64,000 bases of DNA, taken from positions 1 to 64,000 of the forward strand of contig NZ_SACO01000007.1 of NCBI RefSeq assembly GCF_004005905.1, in the 5' to 3' direction. The translations under genes were made by a program, and so were the position numbers. Each line of letters opens with the position of its first letter. Positions within the stretch are counted from its first letter, which is position 1. The DNA comes from Novosphingobium umbonatum (GTDB lineage: Bacteria; Pseudomonadota; Alphaproteobacteria; Sphingomonadales; Sphingomonadaceae). The notes beneath the pieces were generated by a model. The model was not told where the DNA came from and did not search any database. It worked only from the letters and a program-made list of their open reading frames with translations. Below, one piece after another: positions 62,064 through 64,000 of the stretch.

Positions 62064-62101
62064 GGAGGGCGCCGCTTCCGCGGCGTCCTCCTTCTATTTT
62101 T
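62064..62101 (+). terminator. intrinsic terminator after DUF2493 gene
   Basis: GGAGGGCGCCGC-TTCC-GCGGCGTCCTCC, one G:T pair, then TTCTATTTTTT. Confidence 0.9.
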
Positions 62102-62245
62102 CCGATGGCAGGAGGCACGCGGACGTAGAGGTGGGACAAGCCCACCTCATGCCGCGCGCCTGTTGGAAACGGCGAGAAACACGAAGCTGGCCACAAACCC
62201 ACATTTGCGGTAATGATGGATCGTTGTAATCGCCAAGAGGTCGTC

Positions 62246-62500
62246 ATGAGCCGCCTGACCATCGACATTACCAGCCAACAGCACCAAAGCCTGAAGGCAC
62301 TGGCTGCCCTTCAAGGTAAGACGATCAAGCAATATGCGCTCGAACGCCTGTTCCCCGCTGATGCCAGCGGCGATCAGGCTTGGCGCGAATTGCAGGTGCT
62401 GCTGGGCGAACGCATCGAGCAGGGCTTGGCCGGACAGACCTCGGCGCTGAGCATCAGTGCCATCGTTGATGAGGAATTGGGCACGGGCCAAGCCTCTTGA
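62246..62500 (+). CDS. ParD/RelB-like antitoxin
   Basis: An 84-residue protein with a ribbon-helix-helix start (MSRLTIDITSQQHQSLKALAALQGKTIKQYALERLF) and acidic C-terminal part that would wrap the toxin. Its stop overlaps the toxin start. Confidence 0.8.
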   Translation: MSRLTIDITSQQHQSLKALAALQGKTIKQYALERLFPADASGDQAWRELQVLLGERIEQGLAGQTSALSISAIVDEELGTGQAS

Positions 62501-62814
62501 GCCACGCCTATGTTCTGACTGCGGCGGCCGAGGCTGATGTCCGGTCGATCATCCGTTACACGCGCCAGCAATGGGGCGAGGCGCAAGTCCGCGCCTATAT
62601 GGCCAAAATCGAGCAAGGCATCGCTCGTCTCGCGCAAGGCTTGGGCTCTTACCGTGACATGAGCGATATGCATCCCGGCCTGCGGATGGGCCGCTGTGAG
62701 CATCACTATGCCTTCTGCCTTGAACGCGACATCGATCCACCGCTGATTGTCGCCATCCTGCATGAGCGGATGGACCTCATTCAGCGGCTCGGCGACCGGC
62801 TCTCATTGACTTGA
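62497..62814 (+). CDS. RelE/ParE-family toxin
   Basis: A 105-residue protein from TTG 62497 (TTGA overlap). AYVLTAAAEADVRSIIRYTRQQWGEAQVRAYM ... YRDMSDMHPGLRMGRCEHHYAFC ... IVAILHERMDLIQRL is the ParE fold; ParE toxins poison gyrase. With its antitoxin it keeps the element. Confidence 0.88.
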   Translation: MSHAYVLTAAAEADVRSIIRYTRQQWGEAQVRAYMAKIEQGIARLAQGLGSYRDMSDMHPGLRMGRCEHHYAFCLERDIDPPLIVAILHERMDLIQRLGDRLSLT

Positions 62815-62979
62815 ATTGCCATGATGCAGATGGCTGGTCGGCGACTGGGCAGCGGCCAAGAACCCGGTGATCGGCAGCCTTTGCCAAGCATCCACGATCA
62901 ATCTTAAATGCCCAGTTCCTGAAGGGAGCAGCAGCACACCGAACGCGGAGGACCGCTCAGTGAAGGGGTGGGCTATGGC

Positions 62980-63240
62980 TAGATAATTCATTTAAAAACA
63001 ATAGTATGCTTGTTGTATTCCGCCTCCGGAATTGCAAAAATGCGAATTCCGTCGGTAGAATAATAGGCCATGAGTAGGCCTATGTCGAGGCCTTCAATAC
63101 ATAAAGCATTGATATTCATATGAATTGCCATTCCGCAGGTGGAATGGTCATTCCGTCATCATTCCGGCTACGGAAGGCCACCCGCTTGCGCAAGGTCCGT
63201 CAGCAAGCTAAACATCGTCCTGCGATAACCGGACCAGGCT
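62980..63240. other. repeat-rich intergenic region, candidate oriT/relaxosome site
   Basis: Within the 446-base gap before the RHH and TraD genes. ATTCCG occurs at 63017, 63046, 63130, 63150 and 63161. Dyads: ATTCCG-CCTC-CGGAAT (63017-63032) and CCATTCC-GCAGGT-GGAATGG (63128-63147). GGTCCG and CGGACC (63195-63200, 63230-63235) flank a stretch without repeats. AT-rich core at 62980-63120. The place, next to a relaxosome-type protein and coupling protein, suggests an origin of transfer; a nick site is not identified. Confidence 0.5.
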
Positions 63241-63260
63241 TCTCCTTGTGAGGAGCCGTT

Positions 63261-63551
63261 GTGACCAAACTGATCCAATGCGGCTTGAGCGTCAGCCCGC
63301 CGCAATACGAGCGCATCAAACGGCTCGCCCAGCAACACGGCCGTCGTCAGTCCGAGTGCATTCGCTCGATGATCGACTTTGCCCTGCCGCTGTTTGAACT
63401 GGGCCAGAAGGTCGATTTCGCCCGGCTGATCACCATGCTCGAGTTCAACACGCTCGCTCTCGACACGCTGGTGCAGAAGGCTGCGCCTGATGAGGCAGAC
63501 CGCCTGCTCGACCTCGCCATCGAACATGCGCAGACCTACCATGGCGCGTGA
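63261..63551 (+). CDS. ribbon-helix-helix protein, likely relaxosome accessory
   Basis: A 96-residue protein, GTG start with GAGGAG upstream: TKLIQCGLSVSPPQYERIKRLAQQHGRRQSECIRSMIDFAL, then a helical tail. It resembles TraJ/MobC-like accessory factors that bind oriT. Its stop lies inside the next gene (11-base overlap). Confidence 0.7.
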   Translation: MTKLIQCGLSVSPPQYERIKRLAQQHGRRQSECIRSMIDFALPLFELGQKVDFARLITMLEFNTLALDTLVQKAAPDEADRLLDLAIEHAQTYHGA

Positions 63552-64000
63552 TGGGGATATCCGTTTCGACCGACGCCCCGTGGCGGTCGAGCATGAATCG
63601 GCGCGCGGCGAGATCGTTCGCAACGTCGGGGCCTTCACCCGTGGGTCGCAGCTTATCCGGCTGCGCTACATGATGATGATGGAGGGTCTGCGCTGGCCGA
63701 TCCTGGCAGCGGTCCTCAGCTTCAGCCTCCTATTAGTCATTCTGCTGGCGCTGCTGATGCGCGAGCATGAGGTTCAGCTTGTTGAGATGCGCCTCTTCGC
63801 CGACCTTTGGGATCTGGTCGATCTCGATCCAGGCCATAGCGTCAACCTGACTTTGCCGGACGACAGCGTGGTGCCGATGACCATCGGCGACGTGCCCGAC
63901 TATCCCGATGTCGCGCAGGCCTGGACCAAATTCGTCCGATGCATGGTCGTGGCTCTGGCCGGTTCGCTGTTCTTCAGTGGCCCGCTGGCGACCTGGTTTG
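63541..64000 (+). CDS. traD: TraD-type type IV coupling protein, N-terminal part
   Basis: The first 153 residues are seen. FTRGSQLIRLRYMMMMEGLRWPI is the usual opening; two membrane helices (about 53-72 and 132-150) flank a periplasmic loop, as in F-type and sphingomonad TraD. The ATPase lies beyond the window. It would pump DNA into the transfer channel. Confidence 0.8.
   Translation, partial: MARDGDIRFDRRPVAVEHESARGEIVRNVGAFTRGSQLIRLRYMMMMEGLRWPILAAVLSFSLLLVILLALLMREHEVQLVEMRLFADLWDLVDLDPGHSVNLTLPDDSVVPMTIGDVPDYPDVAQAWTKFVRCMVVALAGSLFFSGPLATWF

Noticed and set aside
1..64000. CRISPR array, rRNA or tRNA genes
   Set aside because: No regularly spaced repeats and no rRNA or cloverleaf sequence was noticed on reading; a covariance-model search was not possible.

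Overview
The window looks like part of a large conjugative plasmid or integrative element from an alphaproteobacterium. A sphingomonad (Sphingobium/Novosphingobium type) fits best. The reasons are high GC, the plasmid genes (ParB-like protein, tandem DUF736, DUF2493, DUF3768, MucR, ArdC-type antirestriction proteins, TraD-type coupling protein) and the heavy-metal cargo. This host assignment is inference; no rRNA, tRNA or CRISPR array was seen.

Positions 1-12100 are a copper block. A FixL-type heme sensor kinase is cut by an IS3-family element at the left edge. copB and copA follow, then an ECF sigma / periplasmic sensor / anti-sigma trio laid out like CnrH-CnrX-CnrY. The divergent arm carries copC, copD, a Cu(I) P1B-1 ATPase, a PepSY protein and a DUF411 protein. 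A 31-base element (TGAGGG, then TGCGTATT at fixed distance) precedes copA, the anti-sigma gene and copC. It is probably the promoter read by the ECF sigma factor. An MgtC-DUF305 fusion, a P1B-4 ATPase, a DUF305 protein and a small CDF-like transporter extend the block to about 16 kb.

Positions 16200-23600 hold a czcCBA-type divalent-cation RND efflux operon under a CadR/PbrR-type MerR operator. The divergent merR gene is cut to 19 codons. Right at the cut lie a perfect 12-bp hairpin and a remnant of a plasmid backbone (toprim fragment, SSB, ArdC). Positions 26200-34400 hold a second Zn/Cd/Pb block: a P1B-2 ATPase, a cytochrome c-FTR1 (PbrT-like) permease, an intact MerR regulator, and a Met-rich / SHOCT / diheme cytochrome c / DUF302 cluster. 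A truncated CzcC follows. Three near-identical MerR operators with 19-bp spacers precede pbrT, the Met-rich cluster and the truncated czcC, which suggests one regulon.

From 34700 on the DNA is mobile-element backbone: a strawberry-notch-type helicase/methylase, MqsRA, ParB, ArdC, MucR, a Y-family polymerase, a toprim protein, DUF736 pair, AbiH phage defence with a wrecked DUF3800 gene, an NO-detoxification cassette (nsrR-hmp-HXXEE) with two NsrR boxes, an IS110 transposase, SSB, a NYN-domain protein, DUF2493 and a ParDE-like pair. It ends with a repeat-rich intergenic region (candidate oriT), a ribbon-helix-helix protein and the start of a TraD-type coupling protein.
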